Source: an uncultured Desulfobacter sp. (GTDB lineage: Bacteria > Desulfobacterota > Desulfobacteria > Desulfobacterales > Desulfobacteraceae). From it: a stretch of DNA of 64,000 bases. The stretch lies in assembly GCF_963664415.1 (NCBI RefSeq), contig NZ_OY761445.1:1638501-1702500 (forward strand), written 5' to 3'. Position 1 is the stretch's first letter. Every line of letters begins with the position of its first letter. This document shows, in pieces, positions 52,201 through 60,027 of the stretch. Below the pieces are notes generated by a model. The model searched no databases and was not told the DNA's origin. It saw only the letters and a program-made list of their open reading frames with translations. The translations under genes were made by a program, and so were the position numbers.

Positions 52201-53544
52201 TACCGAGTCATGTTCAGTCCAAGATCGTTTCACCTTCCCGCCATGGGAAAGCGGGGCACTGGGGTTGTCATGTCTATGGTTATCGTCCTGGCAGGGGCAA
52301 CGGCTGCCAGGGCAGACGGACCGATCCGTGTCTCTTTGGCCCGGGCCATGGAGATGGCCATGGCCCGTCCGGCGGTTGCATCTGCGGATGCGTTGGTGCT
52401 TGCCGCACAAAAGGCGGCTGAAGCCGAACGTCGAACGGCGCTCTGGCCCGTCATTGGATCATCGGCATCCCATTCATGGCGGGACCGGGACCAAGCCATG
52501 GAAACACCCTTCGGGGCGTTTTTAGCTGGTGAAAGAAACACCAATGCCGTCACGGTCAAGATTTCACAACCGATATTTGATCCGGCCGGGCTTCTTTACT
52601 CGGCGCCTGCCGCGCGTGACGAAGCCCGGGCAGAGTCTTTGCGGTCGGAATGGCTCCGCCGGGAAATGGCCGCCGAAGCGGGGGATGCTTGTCTATATAT
52701 CCTGGAGATTGATGCCCGGATTGACGCCACCGAAGCCTTTTTGAAGAGCCTGGCCGCCCGGTTGGATGAGAGTCGGGAAATGGTCGGGGTGGGCCGGGCC
52801 TTGGAGGCAGATGCGCTTAAAATCGAGTTGGCCCACGACCAGGCCCATCAGGATATGAGAGAGCTTAAGCGCTCCCGGGAGATTGCTCTGGTGGCCCTGG
52901 CCCGGGCTGTGAATTACGACGGGCATTTGGAACCGGAACCTGCCCCGGATCTGGTGAACCACGAATCTCCCTCTGCTTCTGAGGCATTTGACATGGCCCT
53001 GGCGCGACGCCCGGATCTGGCCGCCCTTAAAACCGCCATTGAGGCCCTGGAAAAAAGGCGCTTGGCCGTGCACGCCGGCGCCTGGCCTCGACTGGATGCC
53101 GATGCTGCCTGGGTTTGGAATGATCCTTCGTCTTATACACAAAAAGAGTGGTGCCAGGTATCGCTCACCCTTACCTGGACGCCTTTCGCCGCCGGGACCC
53201 GGGGGCCTCAAGCCGCAGCCATCGCCGCTCGCACAGGTTCCCTTCGGTATGACCTTGAAGAAGCCCGGCAGGGTATAAACCTTGATGTGAAATCCGTAAC
53301 GGCTGCCATCGAAAATGGCCGGGACGCGTTTCGTGTGGAAGAACGGGGCGTTGTCCAGTCCGAGGAAACCCTGCGGGTGGAGCGCGCCCGTTACCGGGGC
53401 GGCCGGTCCACGACAAATGATCTTCTCGATGCTGAAGCCCAAGTCCGAGAACGTCGAACCATGCGTGAAATCGCCCGGCTCAGGATTGTCCGGGCCTGGA
53501 TTCGATTGTGGATGATTACGGGGGAAAAGGAACTGCCCTTTTAA
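49225..53544 (+). CDS. RND efflux pump fused to a TolC-like outer-membrane factor
   Basis: 1439 residues in one uninterrupted frame. Residues 1-~1000 are a complete HAE-1-like RND transporter with twelve predicted membrane helices, two periplasmic porter domains and the TM4 proton-relay motif GMLVDNAIVVAEN (~392-404; the usual second Asp is Asn). From M1007 (ATG 52243) comes a hydrophobic stretch that looks like a signal peptide (VVMSMVIVLAGATAARA) and then ~410 residues of a two-repeat outer-membrane efflux protein (SLARAMEMAMARPAVASA, RARYRGGRSTTNDLLDAEAQ). The pump sits in the inner membrane and TolC-like factors in the outer membrane, so the parts must be separated or made from an internal start at 52243 or 52270; no strong ribosome site is seen there. 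Intact. Confidence 0.9.
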   Translation: MKIVDAILNQRRLILTLAGVLSIVGAFMWTTMTRQEDPRLPDFWGQIVAAYPGADAETVERLVLEPMEDALAEVSDIKKIEATAYDEIAVVFVELRGGTEDFSEAWDDVREALETAYVEFPDGAAPPSLDDDMMDQDSVVLAVSGDPDPLVLLDAARKLKDGLLALSMVSRVEIVADPGEQVTLDLDDAVARRIGVDAVQMAKLLNARNQIIAGGSLRLEDKTVRLRPLSEFSSVAEIARTQVMLSSGSSIPLGEIARVHLGPEEPATSRMRVNGTRTLGIAIVPRREINLVNFGQAVREKVDAIAPALSPVSIQEVTFQPKRTEARLGELGQSLLLGILIVGGILILAMGLRMGLVVASVVPLVTLSSLAVFAWAGGVLHQVSIASLVLALGMLVDNAIVVAENIQWRLDRGARNGEAAGGAVRELAVPLAGATATTMAAFVPMLIAKGLTAEFTKSIPIVIMLTLSVSYLFALLVTPVLSRMFLKPRSLKAVSSAERLGSKLARFAVRRSGWVILAALAAVASSFAGAGWVHQQFFPASDRNQCVMDLKLAEGSHLDATDAASQKLEQALLSRPEVVKVTALIGRSVPKFYYNINRIPYSPHLAQLIVETRKREDLTGLLTWTRNYVEAQLPGVELVARKLKQGPPVGAPVEVRIYGNDLEDLNTTAAMVAGKLKKIGGVTDVRHDLGPGAPTIRFNINDAAASRYGLSRADLAQALYGRTRGLPVGELHVGEDPIPVVIRSSAGENLPMDDLASISVAAPDGQLIPLAQVAGIETAWRPAAVRHWNTRRVVTVSSQLMEGYTFSDILAQLEPGIRAMDLPPGVEIGFGGDAEGSGEANTALMKTFPIGLMLLLAVLLAEFNSFRCMFIILATVPLSAAGVVPGLLIGGQPFGFMSMLGIIALVGIVVNNAIVLLEVVENRRRAGAGVGKALEDAVSRRIRPILLTTATTVAGLLPLALSSSTLWPPLASAMISGLLASTLLTLVVVPALYRVMFSPRSFHLPAMGKRGTGVVMSMVIVLAGATAARADGPIRVSLARAMEMAMARPAVASADALVLAAQKAAEAERRTALWPVIGSSASHSWRDRDQAMETPFGAFLAGERNTNAVTVKISQPIFDPAGLLYSAPAARDEARAESLRSEWLRREMAAEAGDACLYILEIDARIDATEAFLKSLAARLDESREMVGVGRALEADALKIELAHDQAHQDMRELKRSREIALVALARAVNYDGHLEPEPAPDLVNHESPSASEAFDMALARRPDLAALKTAIEALEKRRLAVHAGAWPRLDADAAWVWNDPSSYTQKEWCQVSLTLTWTPFAAGTRGPQAAAIAARTGSLRYDLEEARQGINLDVKSVTAAIENGRDAFRVEERGVVQSEETLRVERARYRGGRSTTNDLLDAEAQVRERRTMREIARLRIVRAWIRLWMITGEKELPF

Positions 53545-53577
53545 AGGGTGTTTGTTTCTTACCCGCGTCAGTCAATT

Positions 53578-54450
53578 TTATTTCCTTGGGGGGCATACCG
53601 GCAGGTACCGGTATGCAACCGAGATCAGGGTGATGCAGTAGGCCACGGGTAGTATAGTCGTGGCCACTTCCTGCCGGCTGGGTACGTATAGAGCGTAAAT
53701 ATCAAAATGTTCAGTTTCATAACCTATTTTTCCATGTAGCAAAAAATAGGCATCTTTCTCATATTCATTTGCTTTATCAAGATACATTTTCCCATATCCG
53801 GTGAAATTAACCCTTGCAAAAAATCCCATATGAGATCTGTATTGTCCTCCCACACTGTAGTTATATATAGGCGCGTACGGATTATAGTTATTTTCATAAT
53901 CCCCATTTGCATCACTGAAATCATCAAATTTACTAATGTTATAGCCGGCTGATAAAAACAAACGAAGCTCTGGTGTCAGTTTATATTGTGCTTCCAGTTC
54001 AAAGCCTTTGGAACTTGCACTTGCAGCATTTGAAATATAGCCGTTAAACGGATCAACACCTGTTAATACCTGCATATCTGAAATATCCATATAATAAGCT
54101 GAAATATTCAATAACAGGGTATTATTTAAAAGAGAACTTTTCACGCCTATCTCGTAATTCCACAGGGTCTCTTTATCATAGTCACGAGGATATCCTTCTG
54201 CGGCAAGGCTATAAAACCCACCGCTTTTATACCCTTTTGCAACGGTACCATAGGCCATGACATTTGGATTTATTTTATATTCAGCCGAAATTTTGGGGGA
54301 AATTTCACTGTAGGATTTATCAAGGTTAAGATTCTCGGCCGCAATACTCAGTTCTTTGTCATCTTTATCAAATCTTACTCCGCCGGAAAGGGAGAATCTA
54401 TCATTGATTGAATACGTCATATGAGAAAATATACCAAGGGAGCTGCAGCC
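53578..54450 (-). pseudogene. TonB-dependent receptor, C-terminal fragment
   Basis: About 285 codons of the beta-barrel of a TonB-dependent receptor: GIFSHMTYSINDRFSLSGGVRF, SPKISAEYKINPNVMAYGT, GYKSGGF, WNYEIGVKS, YYMDISDMQVLT. The signal sequence, plug and first half of the barrel are missing; a stop lies in frame a few codons upstream (54454 region), where unrelated sequence begins. The final strands also look abnormal (VPSRQEVATTILPVAYC...), without the usual terminal aromatic residue, so the 3' end may be altered too. It lies inside the direct-repeat-bounded region with the efflux genes. Confidence 0.85.
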
Positions 54451-54630
54451 CTATAGGCTTACATCTGTCCCCAGAGCTTCAGCAGGAAGGTCTCCCTGTC
54501 CCACTGTCTGGGTAGCTACCGGGATGAACCGACAATTTCCCGGACGGAACTTTCATCCGCTGGTATCCTGTGCCCTCGTGGCGCACCAATATGTTGTGGC
54601 CGTGCCCGGTTGGGGCTTCGTCGTCAGAAA
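54451..54630. other. Unassigned junction sequence
   Basis: Sequence between the broken TonB receptor and the direct repeat. Short frames exist on both strands but none was recognised; probably a leftover of an insertion element. Confidence 0.4.
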
Positions 54631-55055
54631 GGCCGTTGAGATAAAAACAATCCCAGAGAGAGTACATTATAAAATCGGACCGAATTCATACCCTGAAGGG
54701 CAGAAACTTAGAAAAGGGCTAAAATAGCTATCTTTTAGGCTAATTTTGAGCATACCTCACCGGAAATCCCCCAAAGCGCTGGAATTAATGCCAGCCGCTG
54801 GCCGGGATTTGGGAGTCATAAACCAAATCAGGGATAGAGTCGGAAGTAACAGGTTAATGATTTTCAACACATTTGTAGTATGCACTTGCCTTGGGATTAC
54901 GGGGCTGGTAAACATCAAAATTATGTGTTGCTCTTTGGGCCATTGGTAAACCGGTAATGGTAACAGGGTTATACAGGAGCACTCAGAAGTAGATCAGAAG
55001 ATTAACGCAGGACAAAAACGATTATTGAATAATATACAACATGTGTTAAAATAAA
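54631..55055 (+). repeat. Direct repeat right of the efflux cassette, split
   Basis: Part one (54631-54669) equals 47022-47060; part two (54917-55055) equals 47061-47200 with a few differences. The 247 bp between them are unique to this copy; a frame in it continues across into part two (GVINQIRDRVGSNRLMIF...ITGLVNIKIMC), suggesting this is the longer, older form and the 47-kb copy carries a deletion. The IS4-type element starts 7 bp after part two. Confidence 0.85.
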
Positions 55056-55061
55056 TCAGTA

Positions 55062-56369
55062 ATGTCCGGTTAGGTTGTTGCATGTAAAAAATAGCTAAAT
55101 TTATATAAAAAACAGTCATTTTTTTTGTTGACAAATGTGCGTAAAAAATTTTGCGCGCCTTGAAAAATTTTACTCAAGGAGCCCAAATGACGCGCATTTC
55201 AGTTTCAAAAAAACAAATACAGCCCCTGAATTTTGACAAATTCCAGCGCCCTCTGGTAAGGTCGCTTTCACAAGCACCTGAACTACAATCTCGAGGAGAT
55301 CGCCCTTTAAAAATGACATTTGAAGACCAGATCAATGCCTTGGTTTATTTCCATCTCCAGGAACACAAATAAGCCCACCATTTAATTCAAGATCTTAAGG
55401 AGAACATTTTTGCCAAAGAAAATATTGCTCCGGACGGGGGAATCAGTCGCAGCAGCTTTGGCGAAGCAGTCAATCACCGGGGACTTGAACAACTGCAATT
55501 TGTCTTCGAGGACCTTTATAAGCGGGCAGTTGGGTGTCTACCGAAGGAGCACGCAGAACTTGGAGAATTGGTATCTATTGACGGCAGCCTTATAAATGCA
55601 CTCCTTTCAATGCACTATGCGAATTACAGGAAAGGAAGCAAAAAAGCCAAGGCGCATTGCGGGTTTGACATTAACCACGGCATCCCAACAAAATTTTCCT
55701 GACAGAAGGGAACGGTGGGGAACGTCCTTTTGTACCAAAAATCCTGTCCAAAGGACAAACAGGCGTTATGGATCGTGGCTATCAATCCCATCACGACTTC
55801 GATCTGCTTCAGGAGCAAGGGAAGCATTTTGTTTGCCGTATAAAGGCCAAGACAACCAGAACCGTAATTGAAAAGCATGAGATCAACACCGGTAGCTACA
55901 TTTTTTATGATGCACTGGTCAGGCTTGGTACTCCGAATCAAACCCAGACGAAGAATCCCGTTCGGGTTGTTGGCTATAAAATCGCCGGAGTTAAATATTT
56001 TGTGGCAACTGACAGGCATGATTTGACGGCAGAACAAATAGCAACCGTTTATAAACTAAGGTGGACCATTGAAGATTTTTTCAAATGGTGGAAAGAACAC
56101 CTGAAGGGTTACCATCTCATTGCCCGTAGTGAATACGGCCTCATAGTTCAAATTCTTAGCGGCCTTATCACTTACCTGTTGCTGGCAATATACTGCCGCA
56201 ACGAATTTAACGAGAAGGTCTCTATTAAAAGAGTTCGGCAGTTACGAACTGCCATCTTGAATGACCTCATCGGGCACAACGAGGATGATTCGCATGGGTT
56301 AAGCAGGGACAATATTGTCAAAGATCAAAAATTTACATTTACCGAGCAAGCAAAAACCTAACCGGACAT
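55062..56369 (+). mobile_element. IS4-family insertion sequence, inactive
   Basis: Inverted repeats ATGTCCGGTTAGGTTGTTG (left, 55062) and ATGTCCGGTTAGGTTTTTG (right, read inwards from 56369) differ at one position and enclose ~1.3 kb with one transposase gene. Flanks are TCAGTA on the left and TCACTGA on the right, so a clean target duplication is not seen. Confidence 0.88.
55187..56361 (+). pseudogene. IS4-family transposase, nonsense plus frameshift
   Basis: Start ATG at 55187 with AAGGAG six bases before. Reads MTRISVSKKQIQPLNF, then an in-frame TAA at 55370-55372, resumes in the same frame (LIQDLKENIF, first catalytic Asp in VSIDGSLINAL), and shifts frame near 55688 (KIFLTEG region). The rest continues as MDRGYQSHHDFDLL (second Asp) and YKLRWTIEDFFKWWKEH (catalytic Glu, YREK-like signature) to 56361. 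Two inactivating changes, so it cannot move by itself. Confidence 0.9.
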
Positions 56370-56408
56370 CACTGACTATTTATCATCAAATCATAGGAGA
56401 TTTAAAAC

Positions 56409-57083
56409 ATGAAAGAAGCAAACAACACCGAAATGGAGTTTCAATTAAAAAAATTAGTCACAAAGTATTCCGACTTATTTCAATATCACCAATGGCCATC
56501 GGAACATGAACGATGGGTTGAACTGATTTTTGCATTAATCGCAAGAATTAGTAAAATGCCTGAAACAGATATCAGAGATACCATAAGCTTTTTAGATTCT
56601 TTGGATTTATTGGATATTGAGGAACTTTCGAATATCCCTGAAGTTGAAAATGATGTTGATTATAATTATCACCACGCAAGATGGACGATTGAATCTTTGT
56701 CTGAGTCAGGTTTTACTGTAGAAGAATCGAAAAGAAGTTTGAGAATTATGCATGAAGCTGCTAGAAATCTGAGTGAACACCATGATGGAAAAATTCAGAA
56801 ATATCTTCGTAAATATGGCCAGAAGATGATAGATGAACTTTCCGAAAATTTCACCTTCAGCGCGATGAAAGATGAAGATGTAAAATATGCTTTTGGTTAT
56901 TGGTTGCAGAATGTTCTTAATTTGCCAATAATCCTAAAAGCAGAAAGTGTAAATAAATTTTGTAAAAATATAGATGTTACCTGCAACGAACTGACAGAAA
57001 AGGCCGATGATTTGGATATTAATTTAGCGTTGGTTGATGATTTGGTTGATCAATACATTGCAGATATAACTGATAAAACATAA
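56409..57083 (+). CDS. Unrecognised acidic helical protein
   Basis: 224 residues, acidic and helix-rich, with no signal peptide or membrane segment. GGAG lies eight bases before ATG. Nothing is recognised with confidence. It begins 40 bp after the dead IS and is followed after 16 bp by a strongly basic protein with its own good ribosome site, so the two form an operon. Acidic/basic pairs of this kind include toxin-immunity and nucleic-acid-binding complexes; that is only a possibility here. Codon usage and base composition are AT-rich compared with the first 54 kb, pointing to transfer. Confidence 0.7.
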   Translation: MKEANNTEMEFQLKKLVTKYSDLFQYHQWPSEHERWVELIFALIARISKMPETDIRDTISFLDSLDLLDIEELSNIPEVENDVDYNYHHARWTIESLSESGFTVEESKRSLRIMHEAARNLSEHHDGKIQKYLRKYGQKMIDELSENFTFSAMKDEDVKYAFGYWLQNVLNLPIILKAESVNKFCKNIDVTCNELTEKADDLDINLALVDDLVDQYIADITDKT

Positions 57084-57099
57084 CAGGAGGTTTTCACCG

Positions 57100-58197
57100 A
57101 TGAGTAATAATTTTCATTTTAGATCGAATTTACAGCCAAGGTCTCCAAGGCCGAAAGCAAAATGGGAAAGGCAAAGCAGTTTATGGAGTAAATTTGGCGA
57201 CTGGGCAATAAAATATCATGATGTTGTACCGGGAAGAATGAATAGAGATGCCGTTGAGCTAATGGATAATGCCGGGAATGAATATTTTAATGCGGCGCAT
57301 GCATTGATAAAGAAAAAGGGAGGGTACTCAAAATTAACGAGTTTAGAACATGCAAAAGTAGAAGGACTTAAAACACTGTCGGGACTGAGTTATTATGTTG
57401 CATCAGTGGCAAAATACCTCGGGCCACAAACGGGTTCAGATTGGATTGGTTCTGTAGCCACTATTCCTGCAGGTGGCGGAAAAGCAATTATTGGTAAAGT
57501 GGTAAAAGGAGCAAAGAGAGCTGTTGAAGCAATTCATGCATACGAAGTTGGCCATCTTGCCCATAAATTAGTTAAAAACTGGAACGTAACCAGAAATGTG
57601 CATGGATCGCGCAATGGCCATCCTCTTAGCCAGGGAGTAATTCAGCCACGAGTTCCTTTTAAACAACATCCATGGTCGCAAATTCCTGTGTCTCCGGCCA
57701 GGAAGAATCCTATAAAAAGAGCAGTACAGAGAAATAATATGGTGCCGCGTTATAGTTTTCTTGATCAGGTTAAAGTTGCTGACTGGATGCTACAATCTAT
57801 GCATAAATCAACTATACCGAAGAGTCGTCCGTATGATCCTTTTTTGTCGACAACCGAAAGACTGAGAAGAATTGAAAAAAGGGGCATGGAAAAATTTGCA
57901 GAACAGAGAAGGATGAGTAATCTATTGGGGAAATTTGAAAGAAGCATTTCTAATCCTCAGCCTTTTGATGCGCATAGACAAATGAGACAGAAATATGGAG
58001 CAAGAATTGATGCTATTGCAAATAAATCTACACCATTTAAGCCGGGTTCAGCAAACATGTCGGCACAAGACTGGAAAACAATTACCAGGACACTTAATAA
58101 TATTCAAAGATCAAAACCATTGTTCAACGCCAATCCACAAACGATGGCGCCGCAGGTAGGTTCCCTGCGCTGGACGTCGCAAGGGCTTCGGCGCTGA
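57100..58197 (+). CDS. Unrecognised basic protein
   Basis: 365 residues, rich in Lys, Arg, Pro and Asn, with AGGAGG nine bases before ATG. A middle stretch GSDWIGSVATIPAGGGKAIIGKVVKGAKRAVEAIHAYEVGHLAHK is the only weakly hydrophobic/Gly-rich part (quoted in pieces: SVATIPAGGGK, IGKVVKGAKRAVEAIH); it recalls the linker before toxin domains in polymorphic toxins, but no nuclease motif was identified. The C-terminal half has repeated basic, Ser/Pro-rich text. It could be a DNA- or RNA-binding protein or a toxin partnered by the acidic protein upstream. Not assigned. Confidence 0.65.
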   Translation: MSNNFHFRSNLQPRSPRPKAKWERQSSLWSKFGDWAIKYHDVVPGRMNRDAVELMDNAGNEYFNAAHALIKKKGGYSKLTSLEHAKVEGLKTLSGLSYYVASVAKYLGPQTGSDWIGSVATIPAGGGKAIIGKVVKGAKRAVEAIHAYEVGHLAHKLVKNWNVTRNVHGSRNGHPLSQGVIQPRVPFKQHPWSQIPVSPARKNPIKRAVQRNNMVPRYSFLDQVKVADWMLQSMHKSTIPKSRPYDPFLSTTERLRRIEKRGMEKFAEQRRMSNLLGKFERSISNPQPFDAHRQMRQKYGARIDAIANKSTPFKPGSANMSAQDWKTITRTLNNIQRSKPLFNANPQTMAPQVGSLRWTSQGLRR

Positions 58198-58267
58198 AGT
58201 AGATTTAGATCATAAGACTTTTAAATAGCTGTAATCAGAATATTAGCAACTTAAAATATTGGGGCTT

Positions 58268-58477
58268 ATGGAATTTTTCAGGGTAGTATTTAAAACCTTA
58301 GCGGCTCTCCTCGGGTTACCACTCACTTTGGGTGGTTTCGTGGGCTTCTGGTACGGAATTTATACGATATTTGCAAAGCATATTGTTGAAACAGGTATCG
58401 CATTAGCAATAGGTTCAGTTATTGCCTTGTCGGTTGGAACTATTCTTGGAAAATACTCAAGAGGTGATTTTGACTGA
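58268..58477 (+). CDS. Small two-helix membrane protein
   Basis: 69 residues from ATG 58268 (a TTG three codons earlier is an alternative). Two hydrophobic helices (~10-30 and ~40-58, LALAIGSVIALSVG-like) and a short charged tail KYSRGDFD. No family recognised. It lies 70 bp after the basic protein on the same strand; whether it belongs to the same transcript is unclear. Confidence 0.5.
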   Translation: MEFFRVVFKTLAALLGLPLTLGGFVGFWYGIYTIFAKHIVETGIALAIGSVIALSVGTILGKYSRGDFD

Positions 58478-58891
58478 TTTATTGTTTCAAAAAATTGCTT
58501 GTTGTAAATAGCTCGGTGATAAGTCATCACTTTGTGAGGCCGCCATAACTTTCCCGCAAGTAAGGGGTCAAGTCGGCTTTTGGGAATGTCCCGTAAAAAC
58601 TGGCGGTGGATTTGGGGATGGGTCTAAGACTTGCCAAATGCATTGGAATTCTATACACTTGACTCAATTTTAAGAACATGTAACGTACCCGACACACACA
58701 ATCATATGCACTCGGACAGGCAAAAACGCCGCTCCTTTGTCGCTCTGCTTTTTGCTACCGGTGATGTGACGCGTTGCGAAGATCCAGGGTAGTTCAAAAA
58801 TTGGGTCTTACCAAGATCTCTATTACAAAAAAAATAGGCTGATGTAAAAAATGCGATAAATGACCTTTCTATTTTAACACGGAGGTAACTC
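58478..58891. other. Non-coding stretch with short dispersed repeat
   Basis: No supported gene. Contains the second copy of the 41-bp repeat at 58630-58670. Base composition changes along it, suggesting a junction of pieces of different origin. Confidence 0.5.
58630..58670 (+). repeat. Short dispersed repeat, copy 2
   Basis: Partner of 37387-37427; about 34 of 41 bases agree. Same orientation. Confidence 0.6.
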
Positions 58892-59383
58892 ATGGATGAA
58901 AAAACAATGAATGGACCAGTTGCCGAAATTCTTCAAAAAAATTTAGAATTCCATGAAAAATGGAGAATGCGTATATCTATAGCGCACACTTTAACCAGCA
59001 TCGGCATGATCGTTTTTTCAGCAGGGGCAGCGTTTATAGGTACATTTTACGGCACAACCGCAGCCTTTTTTGCCGCTATTGCAACGATATGTGCCAGTTT
59101 GGAAAAAGGATTGAAACTCAGCGAAAAGTGGAAACTTCACTTAAAAACACAGATGAAATTGGAAAGCATTAAACTTCGATATGAGAAAAAACAATTTGCT
59201 CAAGAAATTGAAATTATAAAAGAAATATCTGATGTAATGAATTCATATGCAACTGAATTACAGGTTGAAGATTCCGTTGTTATGGATAGTTTGAGAGAGG
59301 AATTCAAAACGTCAATTGAGGAAATAAAGACGTTAAAGAAAGAAATCAAAACATTAAAATCTTCCATTCCCGGCGACGGATAG
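58892..59383 (+). CDS. Two-TM coiled-coil protein, SLATT-like
   Basis: 163 residues. A short N-terminal helix, two adjacent transmembrane helices (~28-48 and ~52-70: TSIGMIVFSAGAAFIGTFYG, TTAAFFAAIATICASL), then a Lys/Glu-rich region and a long coiled coil (EEIKTLKKEIKTLKS). The order TM-TM-basic helix with the EKWKLHLKTQMKLESIK segment recalls SLATT/DUF4231 effector membrane proteins found in nucleotide-signalling defence systems. The resemblance is by layout, and no sensor or cyclase gene is adjacent, so this is tentative. Ribosome site GGAGG eight bases before ATG. Confidence 0.55.
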   Translation: MDEKTMNGPVAEILQKNLEFHEKWRMRISIAHTLTSIGMIVFSAGAAFIGTFYGTTAAFFAAIATICASLEKGLKLSEKWKLHLKTQMKLESIKLRYEKKQFAQEIEIIKEISDVMNSYATELQVEDSVVMDSLREEFKTSIEEIKTLKKEIKTLKSSIPGDG

Positions 59384-59470
59384 CCGGATTTGATGATTTC
59401 CAGCGTTTTCTAATGGGATATTATTACAACTTGGACTTCAACAGAAAAAAACATAAACATTTGTGTATTT

Positions 59471-59576
59471 ATAATTTATATGAAAGTACCAACAAGTTGC
59501 TGAGTTCCTTTCATGTTTTGTTGTGGGCCGGGGCGCTGATAGACCAAGTCGGCCCATGGCCGTTATTTGAAAATCG
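59471..59576 (-). repeat. Dispersed intergenic element, copy 3 (reverse strand)
   Basis: Reverse complement matches 11129-11236 at about 85% identity, with the CGGCC-atg-GGCCG hairpin and the ATGAAAG/CTTTCAT pairing both kept. It ends 16 bp before the tautomerase start. Confidence 0.85.
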
Positions 59577-59591
59577 TTTGGAGAAGAAAGC

Positions 59592-59807
59592 ATGCCGATT
59601 GTTTCCGTTAAAATAGCAAAAGGCCGGACCATTGAACAAAAAAGGAATCTTGTTCAGGCTATTACAGATTCAGTAGTTTCAACGTTGGATGTCAAGAAAG
59701 AATGGATTACAGTAATAATTGAGGAATTTGACCGGGAAAATTGGGCTACTGAAGGCGAACTACATATTGATAAATTCGGTATCGGATGTGGCAAAGAAAC
59801 CAACTAA
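59592..59807 (+). CDS. 4-oxalocrotonate tautomerase-family enzyme
   Basis: 71 residues starting MPIVSVKIAKGRT; Pro1 after Met removal is the catalytic base and the Arg near residue 12 fits the family. Such enzymes tautomerise keto-enol substrates in aromatic degradation, and in many bacteria their true substrate is unknown. GGAGAAG lies six bases before ATG. It stands alone between the dispersed repeat and the membrane sulfatase gene, so no pathway link can be drawn from context. Confidence 0.9.
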   Translation: MPIVSVKIAKGRTIEQKRNLVQAITDSVVSTLDVKKEWITVIIEEFDRENWATEGELHIDKFGIGCGKETN

Positions 59808-60027
59808 CCTATGAAATTATCGTTTTCACTCCGGAAAGAAAGAAAATAAAATAAATTATAGTTTTTTGCATATCGGCTACCGATTATTTTTATAAAACAA
59901 CACACCACTGAAAAACCATCAAAGCCGCCCCCAAAGCATTCTTTCCATTCTTCACGCTTTCTTCACAATAGCAATGATATCGTGCCCCATAACTAATGAA
60001 TGCATAATAAGTAGGGCATATTATTCA

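Noticed and set aside
54670..54960. A real gene in the 247-bp insert of the right direct repeat
   Set aside because: The frame is short, lacks a ribosome site and a recognised domain, and runs into repeat sequence.
55062..56369. Target-site duplication of the IS4-type element
   Set aside because: Flanks TCAGTA and TCACTGA are similar but not a clean direct repeat.
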